NCBI GenBank assembly: GCA_030537735.1
Contig: JAUNVG010000004.1
Location: forward strand, 62,001-126,000
Source of the DNA: Actinomycetaceae bacterium
GTDB lineage: Bacteria; Actinomycetota; Actinomycetes; Actinomycetales; Actinomycetaceae
Length of the DNA stretch: 64,000 bases
Direction: 5' to 3'
Part shown: piece after piece, positions 8,202 to 15,377 of the stretch
Layout of the letters: every line of letters starts with the position of its first letter
Numbering within the stretch: the stretch's first letter is position 1
Position numbers and translations under genes: made by a program
Notes under the pieces: generated by a model
The model's input: the letters and a program-made list of their open reading frames with translations, nothing else
What the model was told of the DNA's origin: nothing
The model's database searches: none

Positions 8202-11200
8202 ATGAACCAGCACACCCCAGGCCCCATCCAGGCAGCCCCTCGTCCCCCAGCACCGCCAGCACCACGCGATCGGGCCCGAGTAGTAGGAGACGATATCGGC
8301 AGCTCATCTGCGCCGGTCGCCCCCTCCGCCTCGCGTTTCAACCCGAACTCCACCGACGTCACGCGCTCAGATTTACCGCCACGACCGCTTTCTCGGATCG
8401 CGGAGCCTACCAGCCCATATGCTCGCGCCACCAGGACACAGGCCGCCTCCAGCCGCAACGACAGTGAACGTACCGATGCCGTTGAGACCCTCAAGGGAGC
8501 TGGAAGAGCGGTCGTAAAGAATATGGAGGCTTCCCTCCAAGTCCCGACAGCCACTTCGGCGCGCCAGATACCAGCCAAACTCCTAATTGAAAACCGTGCG
8601 GTGATTAACTCTCACCTGGCCCGCACCCGCGGTGGCAAGGTTTCCTTCACCCACCTAATTGGCTATGCAGTCGTTGAAGCCCTCGTTGAAATGCCTTCCA
8701 TGAATGTGCGCTACAGCTTCGATGAAAGGGGCAAGCCCGCAATGGAGCACTTCGCTCACGTGGGCTTCGGCCTCGCCATCGACCTTCCCCGTAAGGACGG
8801 TTCCCGTTCACTTATGGTTCCGGTCATCCACAAGGCGGACACCCTCACCTTCCAAGAATTTGTAGATGCCTACGAAGACGTAGTCAAACGCGCTCGCACT
8901 GGCAAACTCACCGGAGATGACTTCGCCGGAGCCACGGTTACCTTAACTAACCCCGGGACCCTAGGTACCACCCACTCAGTCCCCCGTCTCATGCAAGGGC
9001 AAGGAACCATTATCGGCGTGGGCGCTACCGATTACCCCGCGGAATGGGCCGGCGCGTCCTCGCAAAGACTAGCTGCTTTGGGTATCGGCAAGATCATGAC
9101 GATGACTTCCACCTACGACCACCGCGTCATCCAAGGAGCCGGGTCGGGCGAGTTCTTGCGCACTGTTTCACGCAAACTAGCTGGCCAAGAAGGATTCTAC
9201 GATCGGGTCTTTGATTCCCTGCAGATCCCCTACCCGCCCTACCGGTGGGAAAAGGACCGGGAGTACGATCCTGATCGGGAAAAGGGCAAGCCCGCCCGGA
9301 TCATGGAAATCATTCACGCCTACCGCTCCCGCGGGCACCTGGCGGCAGATACCGACCCCCTGGCATACAAGGTGCGCAGGCACCCGGACCTGGACATCAC
9401 CAACTACGGGCTCGGAGTATGGGACCTTGACCGCTCCTTCCCCACCGGAGGGTTCGGCGGCAGAGACCACATGCTGCTGCGTGAGATCCTCGACCAGCTG
9501 CGCGACACCTACACCCGCACTGTGGGCATCGAATACATGCACCTGCAAGACCCCAAGCAGCGCCAGTGGGTGCAAGAACGCATTGAACACCCCTGGGAAA
9601 AGCCTTCCCTTGAAATGCAGCGGCACATCCTGACGATGCTAAACCGCGCCGAAGCATTCGAGCACTTCTTGCAGACCAAGTACATCGGGCAAAAACGATT
9701 CTCCCTCGAAGGCGGCGAATCTCTGATCCCACTTTTGGATCGCGTGCTGTGGGTAGCATCCCATGACAATATTGCCGAAGTCGCCATCGGGATGGCTCAC
9801 CGCGGACGACTGAATGTACTGGCTAACATTGCCGGCAAATCTTACTCCCAGATATTTTCCGAATTTGAAGGCAATATCGACCCCCGCTCAGTCCAAGGCT
9901 CAGGCGATGTGAAGTACCACCTGGGCACCGAAGGCGTATTCACCGCCGACGACGGCTACGCCACTAAGGTGTATCTAGCAGCCAACCCCTCCCACCTGGA
10001 AGCAGCAGACGGGGTGTTGGAAGGTGTAGTCAGAGCCAAACTGGACATGTTAGGTGAACCGGGCTTCCCGGTGCTCCCAATCCTGATTCACGGGGACGCC
10101 GCATTTATCGGTCAAGGCGTAGTCTACGAAACGCTGAATATGAGCCAGCTACGTGCCTACCGCAATGGTGGCACCATGCATATCATTGTCAACAACCAAA
10201 TCGGCTTCACCACTGGGCCAGCTTCGGGACGCTCCACCAAATACTGCACCGACCTAGCCAAGGGGCTACAAGTACCCATTTTCCACGTCAACGCCGATGA
10301 CCCAGAAATGGTTGCGCGGGTAGCGAAACTCGCCTTCGATTTCCGCCAACAGTTCAACAAGGACGTCATCATTGATTTGGTGTGTTACCGTCGCCGCGGA
10401 CACAACGAAGGTGACGACCCGTCAATGACTCAGCCGGTCATGTACGAGCTAATCGATCGCACTCCCACCACCAGAGAGCGTTACACCCAGAACCTGGTTG
10501 GCCGCGGGGACATAACCGCCGAGGACGCGCAGAAGGCTTTGCAAGAGTACAACGACCTGTTGGATCAGATCCTGAAGGAAACTCGCGCTCAAAGTGGGAC
10601 CAGCAACACCGGCGGGGATGACGCCGTCGCCGGCTTGGAGCGTCCCGAGTCGCAGCGTCTTGACCAAGGCATGGTAATCGGCTGGGAATCCCCGGTTCCC
10701 AGTGATGTCATTGAACGTATCGGCGATGCCCACATGGCTATCCCCGAAGGCTTCACCCCCCACCCGAAGATGCTGAAGCTATTAGAAAAACGTCAGCAAA
10801 TGACGCGCGAAGGCAACATCGACTGGGGCTTTGGAGAGCTACTGGCATTTGGATCTTTGCTGATGGAAGGAACCCCGGTGCGGATGTCAGGCCAAGATGC
10901 CCGCCGCGCCACCTTCGTCCAACGCCACGCCACCTTGCACGACCACGAAAACGGGCACGAATGGACACCACTGAACTTCCTCGTTGAAAATCAGCCTCCA
11001 TTCGACATTCACGACTCCTCCCTGTCGGAATACGCTCCCATGGCTTTCGAGTACGGTTATTCCGTCGAACGCCCCGACGCCCTCGTGCTGTGGGAAGCCC
11101 AGTTCGGTGACTTCGCCAACGGTGCGCAGACAGTGATCGATGAGTTCATCTCCTCTTCCCAACAAAAGTGGGCGCAACGTTCCTCGGTGGTGTTACTACT

Positions 11201-11846
11201 ACCGCACGGATACGAAGGGCAAGGTCCCGATCACTCCTCCGCGCGCATCGAACGCTACTTGACGCTGTGTGCCGAAGACAATATGTGGGTGGTTCAGCCT
11301 TCGACACCGGCCAACCACTTCCACTTGCTGCGCACCCAGGCTTACCGTCGTCCCCGCACTCCCCTGGTGGTGTTTACCCCCAAACAGTTGCTGCGACTAC
11401 CAGCCGCCACTTCCCAGCTAGAAGACTTCACTTCGGGTAGCTTCAAGCAGGTTATTGGAGAGACCAACCATGATCTAGCCAATAAGGGCGCTGAGATTAA
11501 ACGAGTGATTATTTGCTCCGGGCGCGTCTACTACGACCTTGTTAAGGAACGCGAACGACGCAAGGATGACTCCACCGCGATCATCCGCCTTGAGCAGTAC
11601 TATCCTCTACCCACGCAAGCTCTTCAAGAGGAGCTGGCGAAGTACCCTGAAGCCAAGCTGAAGTGGGTCCAAGACGAGCCTCAGAACCAAGGCCCGTATC
11701 CTTTCTTAGCTCTGAACCTGTTCCCGCTCCTGGGTAGGAATGTGGACGTAGCTTCGCGCCCAGCCGCGGCCTCTCCCGCTGCCGGCACCATGGCGTTGCA
11801 TAAGCACCAGGCGCAAGAACTAATGGAAGCCGCCTTCACTGACTAA
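8202..11846 (+). CDS. kgd: Multifunctional 2-oxoglutarate decarboxylase/dehydrogenase (Kgd, E2-E1o fusion)
   Basis: Kgd is the actinobacterial enzyme that joins a dihydrolipoyl-succinyltransferase catalytic domain to the thiamine-diphosphate E1 of 2-oxoglutarate dehydrogenase; it works in the TCA cycle. A proline-rich tail of about 90 residues precedes the E2 domain (about 95-335), which ends in the TYDHRVIQG motif with catalytic His near 307. The E1 part (about 365-1214) shows HRGRLNVLANI, GDVKYHLG, HGDAAFIGQGVVYET and GHNEGDDPSMTQP. The lipoyl domain is absent, as in all Kgd. The N-terminal E1-type segment of mycobacterial Kgd (GxNxWLVxxMY pattern) is not visible. At 1214 residues the length is near the family norm. 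The gene stands alone. Confidence 0.95.
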   Translation: MNQHTPGPIQAAPRPPAPPAPRDRARVVGDDIGSSSAPVAPSASRFNPNSTDVTRSDLPPRPLSRIAEPTSPYARATRTQAASSRNDSERTDAVETLKGAGRAVVKNMEASLQVPTATSARQIPAKLLIENRAVINSHLARTRGGKVSFTHLIGYAVVEALVEMPSMNVRYSFDERGKPAMEHFAHVGFGLAIDLPRKDGSRSLMVPVIHKADTLTFQEFVDAYEDVVKRARTGKLTGDDFAGATVTLTNPGTLGTTHSVPRLMQGQGTIIGVGATDYPAEWAGASSQRLAALGIGKIMTMTSTYDHRVIQGAGSGEFLRTVSRKLAGQEGFYDRVFDSLQIPYPPYRWEKDREYDPDREKGKPARIMEIIHAYRSRGHLAADTDPLAYKVRRHPDLDITNYGLGVWDLDRSFPTGGFGGRDHMLLREILDQLRDTYTRTVGIEYMHLQDPKQRQWVQERIEHPWEKPSLEMQRHILTMLNRAEAFEHFLQTKYIGQKRFSLEGGESLIPLLDRVLWVASHDNIAEVAIGMAHRGRLNVLANIAGKSYSQIFSEFEGNIDPRSVQGSGDVKYHLGTEGVFTADDGYATKVYLAANPSHLEAADGVLEGVVRAKLDMLGEPGFPVLPILIHGDAAFIGQGVVYETLNMSQLRAYRNGGTMHIIVNNQIGFTTGPASGRSTKYCTDLAKGLQVPIFHVNADDPEMVARVAKLAFDFRQQFNKDVIIDLVCYRRRGHNEGDDPSMTQPVMYELIDRTPTTRERYTQNLVGRGDITAEDAQKALQEYNDLLDQILKETRAQSGTSNTGGDDAVAGLERPESQRLDQGMVIGWESPVPSDVIERIGDAHMAIPEGFTPHPKMLKLLEKRQQMTREGNIDWGFGELLAFGSLLMEGTPVRMSGQDARRATFVQRHATLHDHENGHEWTPLNFLVENQPPFDIHDSSLSEYAPMAFEYGYSVERPDALVLWEAQFGDFANGAQTVIDEFISSSQQKWAQRSSVVLLLPHGYEGQGPDHSSARIERYLTLCAEDNMWVVQPSTPANHFHLLRTQAYRRPRTPLVVFTPKQLLRLPAATSQLEDFTSGSFKQVIGETNHDLANKGAEIKRVIICSGRVYYDLVKERERRKDDSTAIIRLEQYYPLPTQALQEELAKYPEAKLKWVQDEPQNQGPYPFLALNLFPLLGRNVDVASRPAAASPAAGTMALHKHQAQELMEAAFTD

Positions 11847-11877
11847 AGAAGGCTCAACGCAATATTCACCTCCTGAG

Positions 11878-11898
11878 GTTTAGGCACCGCCCCTAAAC
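11878..11898 (+). terminator. Hairpin downstream of kgd
   Basis: A 7-bp inverted repeat, GTTTAGG (11878-11884) and CCTAAAC (11892-11898), lies 31 bp past the kgd stop. It has no U-tract. It is a weak terminator candidate. Confidence 0.35.
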
Positions 11899-12063
11899 AC
11901 AGGAAACACAGCACCCGCCGGTGTGGCGTGGAAATCTTTCCGCGCTGCACCGGCTCTGTGCACCACGCCTGCGTCCATGTCTTGAATCTGGGTGTGGCGT
12001 ATCAACACCAATCGAACCCTAACGTTAGAGTGGTAGTTGAGATTTTGTTCAGAAAGGCTCCCA

Positions 12064-12654
12064 ATGCAAGCGGTCAATATCTGTGTTGTCGGCGATGAGC
12101 TGGTAATGGGAAGTGGCGATCCACGCGGCTCCGGCTGGGTGGGTCGCGCGGTGAGTCATACTGAGCTACCGTTTGGATCGCACGTTCACGTCCTCGGCCG
12201 TGTGGGGGAATCGACCCAGGACCTTTCTGATCGGTGGGAAGAAGAAGTACTACCCCGGCTGGAACGCAATAGCGACAACAGGCTGCTAGTGGGCGTGGGG
12301 GCAGCCGATGTGTATTCGGACTTATCAACAGCCCGCACCAGGCTAAATCTGGCTAACATTTTGGATCTTGCCATGCGCCATGATCTTGCACCAATGGTTG
12401 TTGGCCCACCCCCGATTCACTGTTCGGACCTAAATCACTTGCGCCAGATTTCTGTTGCCGCATCCGAAGTCTGCCAAAGAAGGCAAATCCCTTTCATTGA
12501 CACCTTCACTCCGCTAGTGCGACATGACCAGTGGTTAGATGACCTAGCCCTATCCGATGGCACCCTCCCTGGGCAAGCAGGCTATGGCCTAATGGCTTGG
12601 ATTGTTTTGCACCGCGGATGGTATGAGTGGCTTGATCTGCCTGCGCGGCAATAG
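12064..12654 (+). CDS. SGNH/GDSL-fold protein with substituted catalytic residues
   Basis: The 196-residue product has the overall layout of small GDSL/SGNH hydrolases: an N-terminal strand with VVGDEL (residues 8-13), a central VGVGAAD (76-82) and a C-terminal block DGTLPGQAGYG (165-175). The key positions look altered: GDSL Ser is Glu12, GxND Asn appears as Ala81, and the DxxH His is Leu168. It may bind a ligand without hydrolysing an ester. No signal peptide is present. The ATG at 12064 has AAAGG about 7 bases upstream; an ATG 27 bases earlier has no such site. It lies between kgd and moaA with no clear partner. Confidence 0.75.
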   Translation: MQAVNICVVGDELVMGSGDPRGSGWVGRAVSHTELPFGSHVHVLGRVGESTQDLSDRWEEEVLPRLERNSDNRLLVGVGAADVYSDLSTARTRLNLANILDLAMRHDLAPMVVGPPPIHCSDLNHLRQISVAASEVCQRRQIPFIDTFTPLVRHDQWLDDLALSDGTLPGQAGYGLMAWIVLHRGWYEWLDLPARQ

Positions 12655-12799
12655 CGGCAACCCACCGCCGCCCCGGGTCAATAAACACTGCGCAGAAGAA
12701 ACCGCATTCGCATCATCCCTGCACACTGAGTAGGCTGGTTAATACCCACTTTAGCTAAACCGGGTTTTAACTGGACCAAGCAGAACAAGAGGAACCTTA

Positions 12800-13813
12800 A
12801 TGTCGCAAGCTGCCCCCTTGGTGGATCGCTTTGGGCGAGTAGCGCGTGATTTACGTGTGTCTTTGACCGACCGTTGTAACCTCAGATGCAGTTACTGCAT
12901 GCCTGCAGAAGGATTGGAATGGCTCCCCACCAGTGAAACCCTGTCCGACAGTGAGGTTATCCGCCTGATCCTCATAGCGGTAGAGAAACTGGGCATCAGG
13001 TCAGTGCGCTTCACCGGGGGTGAACCACTGCTACGCAAAGGCCTAACTTCCATCGCCAGTGCGGTGCATGAAAAAGCCCCCGAAGTGGATATGGCTATCA
13101 CCACCAATGCCTTGGGGTTAGAAAAGAAAGCCGGCCAGCTATTTGCTGCGGGTGTAACCCGAGCGAACATCTCCCTAGATTCCTTAGATCCGCAAACCTA
13201 CGCGCAAATCGCCAGACGCGATCGCCTTGCGGACGCTCTGGCAGGAGCGCGGGGAGCGCAAGTTGCCGGGATGCATCCAATCAAAATAAATACGGTAGTT
13301 ATGCGCGGCGTTAACGATGATGAGCCCGCTACGCTCTTGCGGTACTGTCTGGAAAATGGATTTCACCTACGCTTCATTGAGCAAATGCCACTTGGGCCAA
13401 AACATAACTGGAAACGCCAAGAGTTAGTGTCCCAGGCTGAAATTATTGCTTCCTTAGAAGAAGCATTCGAGCTATCGCCGTCTTCGTCTGAGCGTGGCAC
13501 ATCCCCGGCTCAACTTTGGCAAGTGCAAGAACGAGGCGGAGATCTTAAAGGCGACGTAGGCATTATTGCATCCGTAAGTGAGCCATTTTGTGGAGCGTGC
13601 GACCGTACTCGTTTGACCTCGGACGGACAAATACGAAACTGTCTATTCTCTCTTGAAGAAACCGACTTACGAACTCCCCTGCGCGAAGGCGCCTCAGATG
13701 AGGAAATCGCCGATATCTGGCGGCAAGCCACCTGGGAGAAGAAGGCTGGCCACTTGATCAATGATGCGCAGTTCCTCTCCCCGGATCGCACCATGTCCCG
13801 CATCGGTGGATGA
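12800..13813 (+). CDS. moaA: GTP 3',8-cyclase (MoaA)
   Basis: MoaA is the radical-SAM enzyme that begins molybdenum cofactor synthesis by converting GTP to 3',8-cyclo-GTP, which MoaC then turns into cPMP. The N-terminal [4Fe-4S] motif is Cys26-x3-Cys30-x2-Cys33 within DRCNLRCSYCMP. FTGGEPLLRK is the SAM-binding segment. The C-terminal cluster that binds GTP lies in FCGACDRTRL and RNCLF. The chain ends in Gly-Gly, which is needed for MoaA activity in characterised homologues. GAGGAACC precedes the ATG. It opens the molybdenum island, with moaD 81 bp downstream. Confidence 0.97.
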   Translation: MSQAAPLVDRFGRVARDLRVSLTDRCNLRCSYCMPAEGLEWLPTSETLSDSEVIRLILIAVEKLGIRSVRFTGGEPLLRKGLTSIASAVHEKAPEVDMAITTNALGLEKKAGQLFAAGVTRANISLDSLDPQTYAQIARRDRLADALAGARGAQVAGMHPIKINTVVMRGVNDDEPATLLRYCLENGFHLRFIEQMPLGPKHNWKRQELVSQAEIIASLEEAFELSPSSSERGTSPAQLWQVQERGGDLKGDVGIIASVSEPFCGACDRTRLTSDGQIRNCLFSLEETDLRTPLREGASDEEIADIWRQATWEKKAGHLINDAQFLSPDRTMSRIGG

Positions 13814-13894
13814 TTTTGCGACCACCGCCGAATAACGACTCCGCTTTTGCATGTACCGCTCTTAGCTTAAACGCCCTATCGGAAAGAAATAATC

Positions 13895-14140
13895 GTGGAA
13901 GAAATTACTATCCGACTATTTGCAGCCGCGGCTGAGGCCGCAGGTGCTAGCGAACTACGAATTCCCACTCCCCCGACGTGGGGAGCGGCAATGGACTACC
14001 TCGTTGCTGAGTTCGGGGCGCCCATGGACAAGGTTCTACGCGCTAGTGCTTGCATCTGCTGCGGCGAGCGGCTTTCTGCTGAGTCCGCCTTATCCGATGA
14101 CGCCGTAGTGGAGGTCCTTCCACCTTTTGCAGGTGGATAA
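13895..14140 (+). CDS. moaD: Molybdopterin synthase sulfur-carrier subunit (MoaD)
   Basis: This small ubiquitin-like protein of 81 residues ends in FAGG. The terminal Gly-Gly is adenylated and then thiocarboxylated so that it can donate sulfur to cPMP in complex with MoaE. The start is a GTG at 13895, with GGAAAG 8 bases upstream. An unusual pair CICC lies mid-protein. The gene follows moaA on the same strand and converges with moaE. A hairpin at 14157-14180 follows the stop. Confidence 0.93.
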   Translation: MEEITIRLFAAAAEAAGASELRIPTPPTWGAAMDYLVAEFGAPMDKVLRASACICCGERLSAESALSDDAVVEVLPPFAGG

Positions 14141-14156
14141 GTGCCTACCGCCTGGC

Positions 14157-14180
14157 GCCGCAGCCGTAAACCGCTGCGGC
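14157..14180. terminator. Bidirectional hairpin between convergent moaD and moaE
   Basis: A perfect 8-bp stem, GCCGCAGC (14157-14164) and GCTGCGGC (14173-14180), with an 8-base loop lies 16 bp after the moaD stop and before the convergent moaE stop. A pyrimidine-rich stretch follows on the plus strand. Confidence 0.55.
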
Positions 14181-14249
14181 CTTGCCTCCTTCTGCTTCCC
14201 GCGCACGCCCTCCTTCGACGGGGCCTAGCAGCCGGGTGGGTAGCAGATG

Positions 14250-14681
14250 TCAGATCCCACTCCAAGCTGTTGAACCATCACTAAAGCCCTGTTTCTTCCA
14301 AACTGGAAGGCGAAGCTTGACTTCATCAACTAGGTTTGAAACGGCCAAGAAAGCCGATTTCCTGTGGGAGGCCGATACCGCTGCCACCATGGCAGTTTCC
14401 CCAACTTCCAAATGCCCGTAACGATGCACGCAAGCCACCTTGTGAACGCCGTCTATCTGAGCTATCTGCGCGACAATGTCTGCCAATATTTCTTCTGCCG
14501 ACGGGTGCGCAGAGTAATCGATCCAGCTAACGCCTTCACCGCCATCGTGATTGCGGACCACTCCGTGAAAAGTAACTACCGCTCCCGCTTTCGGAGTTTC
14601 CACCGAGGCCGCCACAGATTCGACACTTATCTCTTCAGCGGTGACTCGCACCTGTCCCACGCGTTGGGAGACTTCTTCCAT
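14250..14681 (-). CDS. moaE: Molybdopterin synthase catalytic subunit (MoaE)
   Basis: MoaE is the large subunit of molybdopterin synthase, which inserts two sulfurs from MoaD into cPMP. Visible landmarks are GAVVTFHGVVRNHDGG, YGHLEVGE and the active-site segment HRKSAFLAVSNLVDEVK followed by PVWKK, which carries the catalytic lysines. The ATG at 14681 is preferred; the frame is open to 14792, but that extension has no family similarity, and a GTG at 14687 with AGAGG upstream is possible. The gene follows the DUF6457 gene by 19 bp, so the two form a short operon. Confidence 0.94.
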   Translation of the reverse strand: MEEVSQRVGQVRVTAEEISVESVAASVETPKAGAVVTFHGVVRNHDGGEGVSWIDYSAHPSAEEILADIVAQIAQIDGVHKVACVHRYGHLEVGETAMVAAVSASHRKSAFLAVSNLVDEVKLRLPVWKKQGFSDGSTAWSGI

Positions 14682-14700
14682 ATTCACCCGGTTTCTACCT

Positions 14701-15039
14701 CTAAGCTTTATTCCCAGCATCACTTTGGTCGGGAACCGATTCAAAGCCCATAACTTTATCAACGTATTCGCGGGTGAAGTTAACAACTCCACTGTTAAGG
14801 TCAGTTGCGCCTTGTGCCTTTTGCTCGCCAGCTGCTAAACCAGCACCTAGTCCAGCGATAAAGGCCGTCAGCGGAGTTCCCGGCCGGGATAGTTCATGGG
14901 CGGTATGAGCCGTCATCTTGAGTAAATCACCTTCAAGTTCAACGATAATTTTGGGATCTACCGCAGCCAGTTCACTAGCAATCTGCAGCCAGCGCCTCAT
15001 CTTTTCCATCACGACAGGATCGTCTTTGCGGTTACTCAT
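14701..15039 (-). CDS. DUF6457-type protein associated with molybdenum cofactor genes
   Basis: The 112-residue protein resembles DUF6457. It has a helical MRRWLQIASELAAVDP segment, then LLKMTAHTAHELSRPGTPLTAF and a Gly/Ala-rich IAGLGAGLAAG. In other actinobacteria this domain is often fused to, or next to, MobA-like molybdopterin guanylyltransferases; that is family knowledge and its function is unknown. Here it stands alone, immediately upstream of moaE. No MobA domain is present in the window. It has no signal peptide or membrane helix beyond the short Gly/Ala stretch. Confidence 0.8.
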   Translation of the reverse strand: MSNRKDDPVVMEKMRRWLQIASELAAVDPKIIVELEGDLLKMTAHTAHELSRPGTPLTAFIAGLGAGLAAGEQKAQGATDLNSGVVNFTREYVDKVMGFESVPDQSDAGNKA

Positions 15040-15377
15040 TCCTCAACCAACCTCTCAAAGTTGCTATGTATTTTCGGCTAACAGCTTCCGTCCTCCCCCA
15101 TACTACCTTCTGCATCAAAACAGCTAACCACTCCCCTTGTCACTAACACCAAAGGGCGCGAAGACAGCAGGGGCGCTAAGTTAAAGCCCCCTATTCTTAA
15201 TGCGCCAAACCCGGTTTGAATAAATACGAACACCACCTTTTGCCTAAATATCTGCTTCTGATCGCCCCTATATCCCTATCTATCCCCGGTATTACGGGCT
15301 AACAAGAGAAAGTGCGAAATTAACAGCTAGGCTTGTAACAAATCACTTGACTCCTAGCGTTCGGCAGTGAGGTAAGC
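15040..15377 (+). promoter_or_regulatory. Divergent intergenic region upstream of dmsA
   Basis: This 338-bp stretch has no convincing gene. It holds a 13-bp inverted repeat, CAAAC-CCG-GTTTG (15206-15218), and a run of near-repeats of CCCTATAT/TATCCC around 15266-15290. TTGACT at about 15348 is a possible -35, and TGAGGTAAGC directly before the dmsA ATG is a clear ribosome-binding site. The anaerobic reductase promoter and any redox or molybdate operators should lie here, but none is recognised. Confidence 0.35.

Noticed and set aside
8063..8578. Minus-strand open frame of 171 codons opposite the kgd start
   Set aside because: It is antisense to a strongly conserved gene start, is rich in Ala/Arg/Gly from the opposite strand's proline codons, and has no ribosome-binding site or family similarity.
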